A stretch of 64,000 nucleotides of DNA from Bacteroidia bacterium (GCA_026003215.1 BPGV01000001.1:728501-792500); one strand, 5' to 3'; shown: positions 17,747-27,084, numbered from the stretch's first letter. The notes: a model not told the origin generated them from the sequence alone. A program made the numbers and translations.

Positions 17747-20700
17747 ATGCGGTTATTTGGCCCCACCCGCTGGGCGACCCACAATCGCGTCACCGTGTAT
17801 GTCCTCACCGTGTTGATTACCCTCTTTGGCATCACGTCGTATATCTCCCTCCCCAAGGAGCTTTTTCCCGACCTCGTCATCCCTACTATCGTCGTCAACA
17901 CTGTGTATCCCGGCTCCTCGCCCAGCGATATTGAAAACCTCGTTACTCGCCCCATCGAAAAGCGTCTCAAAGGCATCACGGGTATAGAAAAAATCAATAG
18001 CTATTCCCAGCAAGACGTCTCCACCATCGTGGTAGAGTTTTCCGTCAGTTTGGACCCCAAGGAATGTAAAGATAAAGTCAAAGATGCCGTAGATAAGGCC
18101 CGCCCGGATCTCCCCAACGACCTTCCGCAAGAGCCTACCGTGACCGATGTAGATTTTTCCGAAATACCCATCATGTCTATAAACTTAGCGGGCAACTACT
18201 CCCCCACCCAGCTCAAAAAATACGCCGATGAACTCAAAGACCGTATAGAAGCCCTCCCGCAAATACGCCGAGTAGATATTGTAGGTGCTTTGGAGCGCGA
18301 AATCCGCATAGATGTGGATATGACGAAGCTCCAAGCCTACAACCTCGCTTTTAGCGATGTAGAAAACGCCATCGCCCGCGAAAATGTACTTATCTCCGCC
18401 GGCGAAGCCGACTTAGGCCGACAAAAGCGGACCCTTCGGTTAGATGCGCGTTTCCGCTCCGTAGAGGAACTCCAGAATTTGGTGGTGCGCTCCAGCTTCG
18501 GCGCGCCGGTGTATCTGCGGGACGTAGCACGCGTCTATGATGGCTACAAAAAACGCGAAAGTTATGCACTCTTAGACGGGAAGCCCGTCATCACCCTCAA
18601 CGTCATCAAAAAAGCCGGAGAAAACCTCGTAGAGTCGGCCGATGCTATTTTTGCCCTCCTTGCTCAAGCAGAAAAAGACCTCCTTCCCGCTGACCTGCGT
18701 ATCGTCGTCACGAATGACCAGTCCCAGCGTACCCGCGTCCAACTGGATGACCTCGTGAATACCATTATCATCGGCTTCCTCTTAGTGACTGTGGTATTGA
18801 TGTTTTTTATCGGCCTGGAAAATGCCCTCTTTGTAGGCTTGTCGGTACCGCTCTCTTCTTTCGTGGCATTTCTCCTTTTTCCTACCTTAGGATACAGCTT
18901 GAACCTGGTGGTTTTATTCTCTTTCCTACTGGGCTTAGGTATAGTGGTGGATGATGCCATTGTCGTCATAGAAAACACCTACCGAATCTTTGATAACGGA
19001 CGAGTTCCCATCCTCCAAGCTACCCAATTCGCTGCCACAGAGGTATTTATTCCTGTGCTCTCCGGAACCCTCGTCACCGCAGCCCCCTTCGTACCCCTCC
19101 TTTTCTGGGAAAGCATCCCGGGTAAGTTTCTCCATTATCTCCCCGTCACCTTTTTGATTACCCTTTTTGCTTCGCTTTTTGTCGCCTATATTATCAATCC
19201 CGTTTTCGCGGTGGATTTCATGCGCCCTGAACGAAAAGGCCCCTACAAAGTATGGACTCGCGGCTTCATAGTAAGCTTTGGGCTTACGCTGGCCTTAGGG
19301 GGGCTCTTCTATCTTTTCGGCAACCGCGGCTTAGGCAACTTGGCCCTCACCTTGGCTGTAATATTCCTTTTAGCCCGCACGCTCCTGCGCAAAATGATCC
19401 AAGGCTTCCAAGAACGGCTCCTCCCCCGATTTATGGCTGCGCATAAGGCTATCCTGCGCTGGGCTATCCAACGGGGCCACCCTAAATGGGTCCTCTTAGG
19501 TACAGTAGGGCTTTTTGTGATAGGCATAGGGCTTTTCGCGATCCGCCCGCCGAAAGTGTCTTTCTTCCCCTCCCGAGATCCGAACTACATTTACGCTTAC
19601 CTCAAGCTCCCCGAAGGTACCTCCGCCGATTATACCTTCCAGATAGCCCAAGTCGCCTACGAACGCGTCCAGAAAGTGCTGGGCCCCAACAATCCTCTCG
19701 TCAGCTCCGTCCTGGTCAATGTAGGTGTAGGGGCCGGCGACCAGTTTGACCGAACCAGCAATAATGCCCCTAATAGAGCCAAGATAACTATTGCCTTTGT
19801 GGAGTTTCGCAAGCGGAAAGGTCAATCTACTCAGCCGTACTTGGACAAGGTATATAATTCGCTAAAAGACCTGCCGGGGGTCACGCTCTTAGTAGAAGGG
19901 GACAGAGCCGGCCCGCCCGCAGGCAAACCCATCCAAATAGAGATCGCCAGCGAAGACCCGGCTTTGGCTATTCGCACGGCTCAGCAGGTCAAAAAGTACT
20001 TAGACTCCCTCCAAATCCCGGGCATTCAAGATCTAAGCAGTGACTTGGTGCTCGGCCGCCCAGAAATACGATTGCTGGTAGACAGAGAACGCACCCAACG
20101 TGCGGGCCTCTCCTCGGCCCAGCTTGGGGGCGAACTACGCACCGCTATCTACGGTAAAGAAGCCTCCAAGTTTCGCGAAGGAGAAGACGAATACCCTATC
20201 CAGATACGCTACGCCGAAGATTACGCCCGAAACCCGGAGCAACTGCTTGCCCATCGGATAGTCTTTCGGGACCTAAGTGACGGCCGAATAAAGCAGTATC
20301 CCTTAGCCAGTTTTGCCAGCTTTTCCTACAGCTCGGGACCCGGCCTTATCCGCCGGAAAAACCTCAAACGCACCATCACCCTTTCCTCCGATGTGCTGCC
20401 CGGCTACAACGCCACCGAGGTAAATGCCCAAATCCGCCAAGCCTTAGAAGCCCTGCCTATCCCCAAAGAGGTAAGTATCACCATCGGTGGCGAACAAGAA
20501 GAACAAGCCAAAGCCGCCCGCTTCCTCCAACGCGCCTTCCTCATAGCTGTAGGGGGGATTTTTCTCATCCTGGTGGCTCAGTTCAACTCCATAGGCGTGC
20601 CTCTCGTTATTTTGTCGCAGGTATTTTTTAGCTTGATTGGCGTCATATGGGGCTTTGCGCTCACGAGAATAGAGTTTTCGGTGGTATTGGCTGGGGTAGG

Positions 20701-21115
20701 CACCGTCGCCCTCTTAGGGGTAGTCATCAAGAACGGCATTCTGCTGATTGAGTTTATAGAGGAACTAAAGCATAGGGGGTATCGCACCCGTGAGGCCATC
20801 GTAGAAGGCGCCTCTATCCGGCTCAAACCCGTACTCCTTACGGCGACAGCTACGGTCCTTGGGCTGATCCCGCTGGCCATAGGATTCAATATTGATTTTG
20901 TGTCGCTATTTACGGAGTGGGACCCGAAGATATTTTTAGGGGGGGATACGGCGTTTTTCTGGCTGCCGCTCGCCAGCGCGATCATCTTCGGCCTTAGTTT
21001 TGCGACAACGATTACGCTGGTGGTGGTGCCTGTGCTGTATTACCTCCTACATGTGGGCACCCTCACCTGGAGCCGCCGCCTCCTGCGCTGGAAACGCTGG
21101 CTTAACGCAACCTGA
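17747..21115 (+). CDS. RND efflux transporter permease (AcrB/MMPL superfamily, HAE1-like)
   Basis: The 1122-residue inner-membrane pump has the RND layout: TM1 near residue 16-35, a first periplasmic loop (PTIVVNTVYPGSSPSDIENLVTRPIE), a TM2-6 block, a second periplasmic loop (from FFPSRDPNYIYAYLKLPEGT) and a TM8-12 block. The VVDDAIVVIEN motif near residue 400 gives the two Asp of the proton relay. It should export drugs, lipophiles or similar compounds out of the periplasm. The membrane-fusion protein and TolC partners are not adjacent, so they must be elsewhere or the pump works differently. Substrate cannot be inferred. I see no clear TAnnTTTG box upstream. Confidence 0.93.
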   Translation: MRLFGPTRWATHNRVTVYVLTVLITLFGITSYISLPKELFPDLVIPTIVVNTVYPGSSPSDIENLVTRPIEKRLKGITGIEKINSYSQQDVSTIVVEFSVSLDPKECKDKVKDAVDKARPDLPNDLPQEPTVTDVDFSEIPIMSINLAGNYSPTQLKKYADELKDRIEALPQIRRVDIVGALEREIRIDVDMTKLQAYNLAFSDVENAIARENVLISAGEADLGRQKRTLRLDARFRSVEELQNLVVRSSFGAPVYLRDVARVYDGYKKRESYALLDGKPVITLNVIKKAGENLVESADAIFALLAQAEKDLLPADLRIVVTNDQSQRTRVQLDDLVNTIIIGFLLVTVVLMFFIGLENALFVGLSVPLSSFVAFLLFPTLGYSLNLVVLFSFLLGLGIVVDDAIVVIENTYRIFDNGRVPILQATQFAATEVFIPVLSGTLVTAAPFVPLLFWESIPGKFLHYLPVTFLITLFASLFVAYIINPVFAVDFMRPERKGPYKVWTRGFIVSFGLTLALGGLFYLFGNRGLGNLALTLAVIFLLARTLLRKMIQGFQERLLPRFMAAHKAILRWAIQRGHPKWVLLGTVGLFVIGIGLFAIRPPKVSFFPSRDPNYIYAYLKLPEGTSADYTFQIAQVAYERVQKVLGPNNPLVSSVLVNVGVGAGDQFDRTSNNAPNRAKITIAFVEFRKRKGQSTQPYLDKVYNSLKDLPGVTLLVEGDRAGPPAGKPIQIEIASEDPALAIRTAQQVKKYLDSLQIPGIQDLSSDLVLGRPEIRLLVDRERTQRAGLSSAQLGGELRTAIYGKEASKFREGEDEYPIQIRYAEDYARNPEQLLAHRIVFRDLSDGRIKQYPLASFASFSYSSGPGLIRRKNLKRTITLSSDVLPGYNATEVNAQIRQALEALPIPKEVSITIGGEQEEQAKAARFLQRAFLIAVGGIFLILVAQFNSIGVPLVILSQVFFSLIGVIWGFALTRIEFSVVLAGVGTVALLGVVIKNGILLIEFIEELKHRGYRTREAIVEGASIRLKPVLLTATATVLGLIPLAIGFNIDFVSLFTEWDPKIFLGGDTAFFWLPLASAIIFGLSFATTITLVVVPVLYYLLHVGTLTWSRRLLRWKRWLNAT

Positions 21116-21331
21116 CTATGCCCAGACCTCTCCCCTCAATCTTTCCAGAGTGCAAACGCAAAAGTACTATCTCGGCTAAACTCCTCTCCTTCTCCATAAC
21201 TCATAAGCCTTTACAACGCATAGCTCTATGGATAAGCCAGCCAGTCCAGTTCGGAATCCCCAAGAATTAGCCAAAGAGAAGGACATTAGCTCCGTGGCCA
21301 AATGTATATCTTCTCGCCGCGGTAAAAAAGT

Positions 21332-21339
21332 TATGTTTG
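21332..21339 (+). promoter_or_regulatory. -7 box TATGTTTG before the NuoG-like gene
   Basis: The box is followed by CCGC and the ATG at 21344. The rest of the 228-nt region back to the RND gene shows no other signal I can support. Confidence 0.6.
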
Positions 21340-21343
21340 CCGC

Positions 21344-23071
21344 ATGCCGACGATATACATAGACGGGCAGGCCTATACGTATGAAACGCCCGGCAAGCTC
21401 CTCCAATACTGCTTAGACCACGGGATTGAGATACCGTTTTTCTGCTATCACCCAGCCCTGAGCATCCCCGCCAACTGCCGTATGTGCCTGATAGAGACGG
21501 GCCTCCCCGTCAAAGACCGCCAAACCGGCGAATACGTACGAGAAGCCGACGGCTCCCTCAAGATTGCGTGGGGGCCCAAGCCTACCCCTGCCTGCACCAC
21601 CGACCTCGTCCCCGACCTGCACGTCCGTACCCACCGCACCTCCGAAACTATCCGCCAAACCCAACAAGCCGTATTAGAGTTCATCCTCATCAATCATCCA
21701 CTGGATTGTCCTATCTGCGACCAAGCGGGAGAATGCCCCCTCCAAATATGGACCTACAAGTACGGCCCCGAAGGCTCCCGCTTCGAAGAAGAAAAAGTCC
21801 ATAAGCCCAAGCGCATGCGGTTAGGGCCGCGCGTGGTTTTAGATGCCGAGCGGTGTATCAACTGCACGCGGTGCGTGCGCTTCACCGAAGAAGTCTCCAA
21901 AACGCGCCAGCTCACTATCATCAACCGTGGCAACCTAAACTACCCCGCTACCGCGGACGGCCAGCCTTTCGATGACCCGTACTCGCTCAATACTGTAGAC
22001 ATTTGCCCGGTGGGAGCGCTCACGAGTGCGGACCACCGCTTCAAAGCGCGTCCCTGGGAGATGAACTACACCCCTACCATCTGCACAGGCTGTGCCCGCG
22101 GCTGCAATACCTACGTGTGGGTGCGGGACAATCAAGTCATGCGCTTTACCCCTCGGAAAAACCTCCAAGTCAATCAATACTGGCTTTGCGACGAAGGGCG
22201 ATTAGACTACGCTAAGTACAACGAGCGGCGCGCCTCCGGCCTTCGAAAAGCCGGTGACATCCCCGTACCGTGGGAAGAAGGCCTTAAGGCGATCACTGCT
22301 CTCCTACAAGCCCATACAGGAAAGATTTTCTTTGTAGGCTCGGCTTATGCCAGTGTGGAAACGCTGTATGGGCTCAAAGCTTTTGCCGAGAAGCTTTCGC
22401 CCGGGGCTCCGCTGGTGTATGTGCCTCATATTCAGCCCGGTTGGGGAGACGATCTCTTACGGCGGGACGACAGAACCCCTAATGCCGCCGGCGCAGAAGC
22501 CTTAGGCTATCAAGCCGTCTCTCCAGAAACCCTCTTAGAGAACTTACGCACGGGCGCTTATACCCTCCTCTACTGGGTAGAAGATGATGTGACCCTCCAG
22601 CAGATCCTCCCGCAGCTGCCAGCAGGGCTGCCGGTAGTGGCGCATCTGTACCAGCTCATCCCGGGATATGAACAGCTGACTTGGGTACTGCCTGCGGCTA
22701 CCCATTTAGAGAGCTTCGGGACTTACCTAAACTTCCAAGGCGTAGCTCAGACGGTCCAGCCGGCACGTCAGTGGCGCCAGATGACGCCCCAGGATTGGTT
22801 TTATATGTCTAAGAGCCGCTTAGACGCTGCAGGTCAGGCCGTAGATAAATGGCGCCATCCCGAAAACATCCCGGATTGCCTGCCAAGTTATAAGATGCTG
22901 GTGCGCATAGCTGAGGAAATGAAGCTCAACTTAGGCCTTCCCCAGGAGCACCTTCCCCTATGGGAAAAGCTGAAGGCGACTCTGCCTTTCTTACACAGCG
23001 CCACCTACCCGAAGCTTCTGCGGAAGGAAATGTTCCGCCACAATCAGTTAGCCTTTGCTATCCAAGTATAA
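21344..23071 (+). CDS. nuoG: NuoG-like iron-sulfur subunit of NADH:quinone oxidoreductase
   Basis: The 575-residue protein keeps the cluster ligands of NuoG: [2Fe-2S] at C34, C45, C48, C84; the His-Cys3 [4Fe-4S] site at H118, C122, C125, C131; a [4Fe-4S] site at C171, C174, C177, C221; and a fourth at C247, C250, C254, C282 (the N7-type site). After residue 290 is a shortened molybdopterin-oxidoreductase-like domain, smaller than in many NuoG proteins (~700-900). It would pass electrons from NADH towards quinone in complex I. No other nuo gene is in the window. It is convergent with, and overlaps by 14 nt, the minus-strand gene ending at 23058. Confidence 0.88.
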   Translation: MPTIYIDGQAYTYETPGKLLQYCLDHGIEIPFFCYHPALSIPANCRMCLIETGLPVKDRQTGEYVREADGSLKIAWGPKPTPACTTDLVPDLHVRTHRTSETIRQTQQAVLEFILINHPLDCPICDQAGECPLQIWTYKYGPEGSRFEEEKVHKPKRMRLGPRVVLDAERCINCTRCVRFTEEVSKTRQLTIINRGNLNYPATADGQPFDDPYSLNTVDICPVGALTSADHRFKARPWEMNYTPTICTGCARGCNTYVWVRDNQVMRFTPRKNLQVNQYWLCDEGRLDYAKYNERRASGLRKAGDIPVPWEEGLKAITALLQAHTGKIFFVGSAYASVETLYGLKAFAEKLSPGAPLVYVPHIQPGWGDDLLRRDDRTPNAAGAEALGYQAVSPETLLENLRTGAYTLLYWVEDDVTLQQILPQLPAGLPVVAHLYQLIPGYEQLTWVLPAATHLESFGTYLNFQGVAQTVQPARQWRQMTPQDWFYMSKSRLDAAGQAVDKWRHPENIPDCLPSYKMLVRIAEEMKLNLGLPQEHLPLWEKLKATLPFLHSATYPKLLRKEMFRHNQLAFAIQV

Positions 23072-23906
23072 ACGCTTGAACAAACGCCTCTGGCGTAAGC
23101 GCTGAGACCGGCTGAGCAGCGACTTGGGAGACCAGGCCCGGCAGCTCTTGGGGCAAAGCGTAAGTAGCCTCGGCAAAAGACGCCAAGGGGTGTTTCGGCT
23201 GGCATATCCAAGGACGCCCCCAGCGCAGCAGGAGCTCTTCGCCTTTGCCGAGAAGGAGGAGGGCTGCGGAGCGCAGGGCATAGTATTCGGTTTCTTCCCA
23301 GGGCAGGCCTAAACGCAAGTGGATACGCGTGGGGAAGCGCGCCGCCGCACTGCGCAAAGGCGTAGGATCGAGGGGATACCCTACGAGAAAGATCTGGAAT
23401 TTGGCTAAGGCTAAGAGTTCGGCGAGGAAGGCCGCTTCCGAGCCAGCGTCAGGAGAAAGGACGCAACATATCGTAGTCGGTTCCTTTTCTTCCTCAAAAG
23501 GGAGGCCTGTCGTAGGGAGACCTAAGGCTGCCCCTTCCGCAAGGAAGGGCAAGGGCCGACGAATGGTAGCCGCATAGCGTTGCTTCCATCGGCGGGCCAA
23601 TGGGTAGGCCCATGAGGGGCCCAGTTGGAGGAGCTGGGGCGTAAAGCCCTCTTCTTTCCAGAGCCCTTCTATCGTATGGCGCAAGGCCCGGAGCGACCAA
23701 GGCCCATAAAACCCTATATGCCGGCCCAAGGCATTTTCTATGGAGAGGGCAAACCCCCGCCGGCCCGCAGGCCAATAGGGATTCCAGCTAATGCCCCATA
23801 CGGGGGCGGTTTTAGACAATACAGAGAGGGCGTGGGCATAGGCTTCTGCCAGCAAGCCATAATGGGTAGAAGCATGCGCAGGCAGGAACCAGACGATACC
23901 AGTCAT
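23058..23906 (-). CDS. Uncharacterised protein, possibly glycosyltransferase-like
   Basis: The 282-residue protein begins MTGIVWFLPAHASTHYGLLA, a beta strand and loop as in the N-terminal Rossmann half of GT-B enzymes, and has a second strand-helix region from TTICCVLSPDAGSEAAFLAE. I see no clear nucleotide-sugar signature, so glycosyltransferase is only a suggestion from fold-like patterning. It has no signal or TM segment. Its ATG overlaps the pdxA stop as ATGA, so it is the third gene of pepA-pdxA-unknown. The upstream part of the open frame (to 23978) is pdxA read in another frame. Confidence 0.6.
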   Translation of the reverse strand: MTGIVWFLPAHASTHYGLLAEAYAHALSVLSKTAPVWGISWNPYWPAGRRGFALSIENALGRHIGFYGPWSLRALRHTIEGLWKEEGFTPQLLQLGPSWAYPLARRWKQRYAATIRRPLPFLAEGAALGLPTTGLPFEEEKEPTTICCVLSPDAGSEAAFLAELLALAKFQIFLVGYPLDPTPLRSAAARFPTRIHLRLGLPWEETEYYALRSAALLLLGKGEELLLRWGRPWICQPKHPLASFAEATYALPQELPGLVSQVAAQPVSALTPEAFVQAFILG

Positions 23907-24955
23907 GATGGGGCGCCGCTCTCCCCCTGACTTTCTTGCCAGGCCTGGCGCCGCCGCACAATAGCTAACCCTTCCCACACTGCCAGACTCAAGCTGGAAA
24001 TATCCGCTGTGTCTTTGCCCACTTGGTCATACGCTACACCATGGTCCGGCGCGGTACGCACAAAAGGCAGCCCAGAACTATATTGGAAGCCTTCCCATCC
24101 TACTAAAAGTTTGAATGGAATAAGCCCTTGGTCATGATATAGCGCTAAAACTGCATCCACTCTTTGATAACCTCGTGCAGCAAAAAAGCCGTCTGGGGAA
24201 AACGGTCCGCCTACCCATAGGCTTTCTTCCCCCAAAGCAGCGATGAGCGGCTGAATAACTTCTTTTTCTTCGGCTCCGATAATCCCGTCATCGCCAGCGT
24301 GAGGATTGAGTCCTAAGATGGCTATGCGCGGGGTAGGCACGCCAAAGTCCTGCTTGAGCGTTTGATGTAAAGTAAGGATAGCTTGGCGGAGGTTTTGCGC
24401 TGTGATATGGTGCGCTACTTCCCGTAGGGGAATATGCTCTGTCAGAACCGCTATGCGCAGGGTATCACTGACCATGAGCATGAGGGGGGGAGTATTCGGG
24501 GAGTGAGCACGCAAGTATTCGGTATGTCCCCGATACGGGAAGGTAGCCTCATCGTAGAAAGTAGCCTTATCCACGGGGAGGGTCACGAGGAGGTCCAGTT
24601 CGCCCGTCTGGGCCAGCTTAACGCCCTCTATGAAGGCGGTGCGAGCCAGGCGGCCTCCTTCTGGGGAAGCGCTTCCAATAACGAAATCATTTAGGCTCCC
24701 ACACTCTATGAGGTTTAGCTGGGCGGGTTTAGCGTCCCGAACATGACGTATAGCGTGATACCGAAGTCCGCCGGACAAGCCTAAGAAACTCCGCCATCGT
24801 TCTATCACCCGCCGATGAGCTAACACGATGGGAATAAAAGATTCGGCCCAGCCTTCTCCCTGCAAGAAATGGAAGAGGAGTTGGGGGCCAATCCCTCCAG
24901 GTTCTCCTATGGTGAAGGCTACACGAGGGAGCTTATCCAAAGAGCCTTTCTCCAT
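23903..24955 (-). CDS. pdxA: 4-hydroxythreonine-4-phosphate dehydrogenase
   Basis: This 350-residue enzyme of the DXP-dependent pyridoxal phosphate pathway oxidises 4-phosphohydroxy-L-threonine with NAD; the product is then joined with DXP by PdxJ. Family marks are the N-terminal GEPGGIGPQ, TLPVDKATFYDE, the metal-binding GHTEYLR, the NPHAGDDGIIGAEE segment and LALYHDQGLIPFKLL. The ATG at 24955 is preferred over the TTG at 24973, giving MEKGSLDKLPRVAFTIGE; it overlaps the end of pepA by 23 nt. With pdxH at 480 this shows a PLP-synthesis capacity. Confidence 0.95.
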   Translation of the reverse strand: MEKGSLDKLPRVAFTIGEPGGIGPQLLFHFLQGEGWAESFIPIVLAHRRVIERWRSFLGLSGGLRYHAIRHVRDAKPAQLNLIECGSLNDFVIGSASPEGGRLARTAFIEGVKLAQTGELDLLVTLPVDKATFYDEATFPYRGHTEYLRAHSPNTPPLMLMVSDTLRIAVLTEHIPLREVAHHITAQNLRQAILTLHQTLKQDFGVPTPRIAILGLNPHAGDDGIIGAEEKEVIQPLIAALGEESLWVGGPFSPDGFFAARGYQRVDAVLALYHDQGLIPFKLLVGWEGFQYSSGLPFVRTAPDHGVAYDQVGKDTADISSLSLAVWEGLAIVRRRQAWQESQGESGAPS

Positions 24956-26393
24956 GACGCATAAGGAAAGCAAGCGTGAGGCGTACCCCTACCCCTGAGG
25001 CATACTTCACTTGATAATGACGCGGGAAGCCCCTATCCGGCGGCATGGGTTTGTTATAAAAAGCGGTGCCGGCAATATCTATGTGGGCCCAGGGGTAGCG
25101 CACAAAGTACTCTAAAAACTTAGCAGCGGTGATAGCGCCGGCTTCACGGCCGGCGGAGTTTTTGATAGCAGCGATATCGCTCTTGATGAGATAGCCGTAC
25201 TCTTCCCACAGCGGAAACTCTACCAGCCGCTCATAGGTATAAGTAGCTGCATCCAGTAGAGCCTCTCGTATAGCAGCCCCCGCATTGGTAAAGAGCACCG
25301 AGGCATAGGGGCCGACAGCCATTGCCGCTGCCCCCGTAAGGGTCGCAAAGTCTATTACAAACGCCGGATTGAGCTTGCGTGCATAGACGAGCGCATCGGC
25401 TAAAATAAGTCGGCCTTCGGCATCGGTGTTGCGTATTTCCACCGGCGTGCCGTCATAGATGTGAATAATGTCGTTAGGCGTATAGGCATTCTCGCCGGGA
25501 CGGTTATCGGTAGCGGGAACCAGCGCTACCACATAAAAAGGCAGTTGGAGTTTGGCTATAGCCCGTAGTACGCCAATAACGGCAGCACCACCCGCCATGT
25601 CACACTTCATATAGTCCATACTGTCCGGCGTAGGCTTGAGGCTAAGGCCCCCCGTATCAAAGACTAACCCTTTTCCCACCAGCACAATAGGACGGCTATT
25701 GATAGGCTGAGGTGGTTTATACGTAGCGATAGTGAAGGTAGGGGGATTTGGACTCCCTCTATTCACGGCGAGGATCCCGCCCATGCCTTCTTGGGTAATG
25801 CGGGCTTTATCCCATATCTCTACCGAGAAGCCGACTTCTTTTCCCTCAGCAGCGATGCGCTGAGCCAGTTCCTCCGCCGTGAGCACATTTGGGGGTTCAT
25901 TGACCCAGTCACGCACCAGATTGACACTTTCCCCTATAATAAGCCCTCGTTGTATAGCAGGACGTAGCGAAGGATCCGAAGCTACCAAAAATATCTTCTC
26001 CACCGAAGCTGGAATATCTACGGCATATTTGGTGAAGCGATACAGGCTCATGAGGGCCATTTCGCCCAGGGCCTGGTAGTAGTCGGCTGCGTCGGGCAAG
26101 CCTGGCGCATGCACCCAGAAAAGTTCCACTTCTTTCCATCCTACTTCTTCGGCTTTACGTAGGGCGTAATACACGCCTCGTCGGAAGTGTTCTAAGGTTT
26201 CTTGGGGCAGTTTGACCAGGAGACCTTGTCGCTGGCCATCGTTGAAGAAAGCGAGTTTATCGGATAAAGGGAAGGCTTCGGGCGAAATACCCCAATCTTT
26301 CAAGGCCTGGGCCCATTCTTTTTCGGCTTTGGGCGAGACTACCCAGAGCACAGGACGCTGACCACTCAGCGTCTCTTGAAGCTGTACCTGCAT
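24933..26393 (-). CDS. pepA: Leucyl aminopeptidase, M17 family
   Basis: The 486-residue cytoplasmic metallopeptidase releases N-terminal residues from peptides. The catalytic C-terminal half has all expected ligands: K241 and D246 in KGLVFDTGG, K253, D265 in KCDMAGGA, and D324/E326 with R328 in the signature NTDAEGRL (322-329). It acts as a hexamer in known members. The ATG at 26393 lies 7 nt after a TAACTTTG box. It leads the operon with pdxA and the gene ending at 23058. Confidence 0.96.
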   Translation of the reverse strand: MQVQLQETLSGQRPVLWVVSPKAEKEWAQALKDWGISPEAFPLSDKLAFFNDGQRQGLLVKLPQETLEHFRRGVYYALRKAEEVGWKEVELFWVHAPGLPDAADYYQALGEMALMSLYRFTKYAVDIPASVEKIFLVASDPSLRPAIQRGLIIGESVNLVRDWVNEPPNVLTAEELAQRIAAEGKEVGFSVEIWDKARITQEGMGGILAVNRGSPNPPTFTIATYKPPQPINSRPIVLVGKGLVFDTGGLSLKPTPDSMDYMKCDMAGGAAVIGVLRAIAKLQLPFYVVALVPATDNRPGENAYTPNDIIHIYDGTPVEIRNTDAEGRLILADALVYARKLNPAFVIDFATLTGAAAMAVGPYASVLFTNAGAAIREALLDAATYTYERLVEFPLWEEYGYLIKSDIAAIKNSAGREAGAITAAKFLEYFVRYPWAHIDIAGTAFYNKPMPPDRGFPRHYQVKYASGVGVRLTLAFLMRHGERLFG

Positions 26394-26400
26394 CGGGCCG

Positions 26401-26408
26401 CAAAGTTA
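26401..26408 (-). promoter_or_regulatory. -7 box TAACTTTG before pepA
   Basis: This ends 7 nt before the pepA start. It is back to back, 41 nt apart, with the plus-strand box of the hydroxylase relic. Confidence 0.6.
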
Positions 26409-26449
26409 GGAGGGATGGCCATAGCCAGCGTACTCATACCCCGTTCGCG

Positions 26450-26457
26450 TAATTTTG
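26450..26457 (+). promoter_or_regulatory. -7 box TAATTTTG before the hydroxylase relic
   Basis: The box is followed by TCT and ATG at 26461, the same 3-nt spacing as at 49870. It marks where the ancestral gene began. Confidence 0.5.
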
Positions 26458-26460
26458 TCT

Positions 26461-27000
26461 ATGGCTTCTCTTAGGGAGGCTCTGCGTTATCTCCTTCCGC
26501 CTTATGTCGTATATGGGATTATCATAGGACGGGAGAGTTTTGGGCACTCAAGCATGCTCCTTTCGGGAAAGTAGGCGTGTGCACGGCGTAGGATGGGAGA
26601 TTTGGACCCTCATAGCGTATCTTCTGCCTTTGGCTTTCATGAAGAGCCGGACAAACCCCTCGCACAGAAGCACGACATGCACTGGATACACCACCGAGAG
26701 CCGCACGATCCTTCGCATATTGGTACCTCCCTTAGGCTTACGCTGCCCTTAGCTGCATATTGTGGAGCATCTTTTGGGTAGTGGGCCAGGGCAGTCCGCT
26801 GGTAGACGCAGCCTATGGCGGACTGGGGATAGGCTATCTCTTCTATGAAACCCTACCCCTTTACATGCATATTCGACCGGCGCCACCCTTTTCGGTTTTT
26901 GCGGAAGCTATGGCAACATCATTATTGGCGTCACTTCCGAACGCCAGATACGTACTATGGGGTGGCGGTACGCTGGTGGGATGAGATTTTTAGGAGGGCG
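26461..27000 (+). pseudogene. Frameshifted relic of a fatty acid hydroxylase (FA2H/sterol desaturase superfamily)
   Basis: No single frame is open, but the pieces line up in order with the membrane fatty acid 2-hydroxylase family. Frame 1 from the ATG at 26461 gives MASLREALRYLLPPYVVYGI and stops at 26574. Frame 2 gives WEIWTLIAYLL (~26598). Frame 1 then gives FHEEPDKP and HDMHWIHHREPHDPSHIGT (~26634-26730). Frame 3 gives AYGGLGIGYLFYE (~26808). Frame 1 again gives LRKLWQHHYWRHF and YYGVAVRWWDEIF (~26905-26992). At least four frameshifts and one in-frame stop are needed, and some conserved His are lost (YETLPLYMHI where HYxxH is expected). Related enzymes hydroxylate acyl chains with a di-iron centre. 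The relic is almost surely inactive. Confidence 0.72.
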
Positions 27001-27004
27001 CGAG

Positions 27005-27076
27005 AGCCCCCTGACGGATTCGAACCGCCGACCTACTGATTACAAATCAGTTGCTCTACCGCTGAGCTAAGGGGGC
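27005..27076 (-). tRNA. tRNA-Thr (UGU)
   Basis: This 72-nt cloverleaf has the acceptor stem GCCCCCT/AGGGGGC and the anticodon loop TTTGTAA. It lies just downstream of rplQ and has its own -7 box at 27085. Confidence 0.97.
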
Positions 27077-27084
27077 TGGGATTA

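Noticed and set aside
21176..21406. Minus-strand 76-codon ORF between the RND gene and nuoG
   Set aside because: It covers the nuoG promoter and start, has no box before it and resembles nothing; the TACTTTTG-like site near 21153 on the minus strand has no gene to serve.
26540..26984. Three separate small plus-strand ORFs as independent genes
   Set aside because: Each is a fragment of the frameshifted hydroxylase; only together do they match a family, and the pieces before and after carry the conserved histidine motifs.
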